Assembly: GCA_018389105.1 (NCBI GenBank)
Contig: JACATO010000065.1
Coordinates: 391,001-455,000, forward strand
Direction: 5' to 3'
DNA: 64,000 bases
From: Nautilus pompilius
Lineage: Eukaryota; Mollusca; Cephalopoda; Nautilida; Nautilidae
Below the pieces are notes generated by a model. The model was not told where the DNA came from. It did no database searches and saw nothing but the letters and a program-made list of their open reading frames with translations. Positions 62,101 to 64,000 of the stretch are shown here, in pieces. How positions within the stretch are numbered: the stretch's first letter is position 1; every line of letters starts with the position of its first letter. The position numbers were made by a program, and so were the translations under genes.

Positions 62101-63530
62101 CCTAGCATACCTCTCTCCCGAAATAGAGCTTCACCTACACCCTGGTAACTTAACTGGTCTAACCAACCAGACCAAATCCCAGTTCTAACCACAGGGAAAC
62201 ACCAACTAAGGATATTATAGTTTCTATCTAAGGCTGAATTGCCACCAGATCATGGAGGGGCGAGAGCACAAGAGTTCTAATGGCCCTAAACAAGTTGTTT
62301 TAACCAATACTCAGAGCAGACACAGTAACACAACATTACAATCCCTGTTTGAGCCCAGACAGTAGTGCGACTTTGAAATAAGTCACATTGAGGGACACCC
62401 CATTTATACCATGAAAACAAAAAAAAAAAAGCCATTATCCTATCAAGCTTTAAAGATGGGCGATAATAGAAAATTTCATCTGCAATTGAAAAAAAAAAAA
62501 AGAGAAAGAGAAAAACAAAAAAACGAACAGACGTGGATTTTCTCCAGCACAAAATAATCAATATCATTCACCAGCTCGGAGAATGCATATAGCAGCTGAG
62601 TCACGATAACTCAGCTAACAAACAGCAGATTTTCGAGAAAATTCCCAGTGTGCTGCCAACATTTGACAGCATCAGCAGCTTACAAGCAAAACAGATTCCC
62701 CCTTAAAGTTTCAGTTTTAAATTAACTATTACCAAAAGGCACCAGATGTCATTAAGTATGTAAAGCTGTTTTGACGATGTCAAAAGTTCCACAATTGAAG
62801 TTTACATGCTTATTTCATAAACGATAAAGAACATTTACCCCTGATATTAGTCAGCAAATTTTATTTTTTTTACATAAAACAGCCTTTTGTTGTTTTCTTT
62901 TTTCATATTTTTGGAAGCTTTACTGATAATTTCATGAACACTCTATTAAAGTCCATACTGATGCTATTTTTTTAAAAAAATTTTTTACTTAAAACTGTTA
63001 AAAATTAATAGTTTTGCTGAAACCAAAAAGAATGTGCATACAAAGTCTGTCATTATGGAAGCATCGTTTTTTTCAAATGCCTAAAAATCAGACCATCATT
63101 AAATTGTATGCAAAATTTAAAGATTCTACGATCTAAAAAATTGTGAAAAAGAAACAAAAATACGACGACTAAGCACCAAGTCTTATGTGAGTTATTTCCC
63201 TTTAAAATGAAATATGTTGGCAAAAATCTAATTTTCTTTTTATATTAATTAACAAATCTCTGTTAGTTTCTCCAGCATTCAAGTCAAAAAATTGATGAAA
63301 TAGAGAATATACATTTGCTACTTTCTGACGGTTAATCTGATCTGCTGGTATGACATCCAGAAATCACCTCAGTTATGTCAAATTGCTTTAGCCAATTTGG
63401 GATAAGCTAAACAATGGCAAATGATAACTGCTAATTCCTGGAGTCCATGTTTGATACAGAATATACAAGGGCACATCTATAATCTATTCTAAACTTTGAG
63501 AAAATCTTTAACTTTTAAAGAACAAACATG
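62101..63530. other. AT-rich non-coding DNA
   Basis: Contains the second copy of the duplicated motif (62810-62846) but no recognised gene. A short hairpin-like GGTCTAACCAACCAGACC lies near 62156. Confidence 0.5.
62810..62846. repeat. Duplicated motif, copy 2
   Basis: TTATTTCATAAACGATAAAG followed by AACATTTACCCCTGATA; it differs from the copy at 61453-61486 by one substitution in the first half, and by a short insertion and a change in the middle. Confidence 0.7.
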
Positions 63531-63860
63531 GTGGTGTTTAGGCTACTAAAGTGCCATAGTTGAGGGCTAAAGTTAGAATCCCAGTTGGAACTGGCTCACT
63601 TTGGCATATCTTCCTCATGTGATTTCTTGCCATTCTTCTTCATCAGCCCACCATGTGAGTTTTCTCCATATCTAGGAATGAATAGTTCTGGAAGAGTTTT
63701 CTGGAGAACCTCAATCATTCCCAGGTAATCAGTCACCTGGTCCCCAAGATTGATATCCCACACCTTCCCCTTCCATCTCCCTACTGTGTCATGTTGTGTC
63801 CTTAGACCTTGAAAGTCAGGAGGGAGTTCACCAATGAGGAAGACACAGCTGAAAGTAAGG
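63531..63860 (+). mobile_element. tRNA-derived SINE, plus strand
   Basis: A head with a B-box-like AAGTTAGAATCCC is followed by CTTTGGCATATCTTCCTCAT, TTCTTGCCATTCTTCTTCAT, CAGCCCACCATGTGAG, ATCTAGGAATGAATAGTTCT, GGTAATCAGTCACCTGGTCC and CCTTGAAAGTCAGGAGG. It is the most complete copy of the SINE family in the window and lines up block by block with 22725-23060 and, reversed, with 2690-2965 and 21655-22043. Confidence 0.75.
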
Positions 63861-64000
63861 GTTTACATTTAAAACTACAGAAAGTGCATGTGAAAAGTAT
63901 CTTAAGACCATGGCCATGTGAAAATATTGTTACAATCGTAATTCTGAATGTTTTGCTTCAGTGGCTAGCTAAAGACGATTTCATTTTAATAACCATCTCT

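Noticed and set aside
63590..63610. Possible tRNA gene (B-box-like sequence)
   Set aside because: It is the head of a SINE copy; the cloverleaf stems of a functional tRNA do not form.

Overview
This window looks like non-coding nuclear DNA from an AT-rich animal genome with large introns. I infer a mollusc, most likely an octopus-type cephalopod. The evidence is several diverged tRNA-derived SINE copies of one family, many decayed cut-and-paste transposons (hAT, piggyBac, pogo/Tigger, mariner, Tc1-like), long simple-sequence tracts, and one recognisable exon of a conserved animal gene. The species call rests on general repeat character and is not proven. Nothing resembles bacterial operons, CRISPR, rRNA or intact tRNA genes.

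The one confidently recognised host-gene piece is an 84-nt minus-strand exon at 57901-57984. Clear splice signals flank it, and it encodes part of the cyclic-nucleotide-binding-like domain of a RAPGEF2/RAPGEF6 (PDZ-GEF) Rap guanine-nucleotide exchange factor. The window is therefore probably mostly intron of that gene, transcribed right to left. A minus-strand candidate first or 5'UTR exon at 16158-16598 ends in ATG plus a donor with the same splice phase as the RAPGEF exon, so it could be an alternative start for the same gene; this is inference.

Layout: 1-30277 is AT-rich non-coding DNA with four SINEs, microsatellites, copies of a dispersed repeat, weak exon candidates, a possible regulatory cluster (X-box, octamer, CCAAT) at 18752-18818 and a dead minus-strand hAT transposase (27311-28550). 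At 30278-34555 lies a compound of transposons: a decayed BED-finger hAT interrupted by an internally deleted Tigger, followed directly by a TA-flanked MITE. Next come a Tc1/mariner remnant (36681-37160), a short hAT with perfect 8-bp target duplications (38950-39862), a TTAA-flanked piggyBac (41388-43500), a second Tigger (49390-51555), a mariner with TIRs (53742-55065), a foldback element (55968-56118), the RAPGEF exon, and further intron with a duplicated motif and a terminal SINE.

Every transposase seen carries stops or frameshifts, so none should be autonomous. No new functional system is evident. The points most worth checking are the RAPGEF exon with its possible alternative promoter, the shared dispersed repeat family, the foldback element and the X-box cluster.
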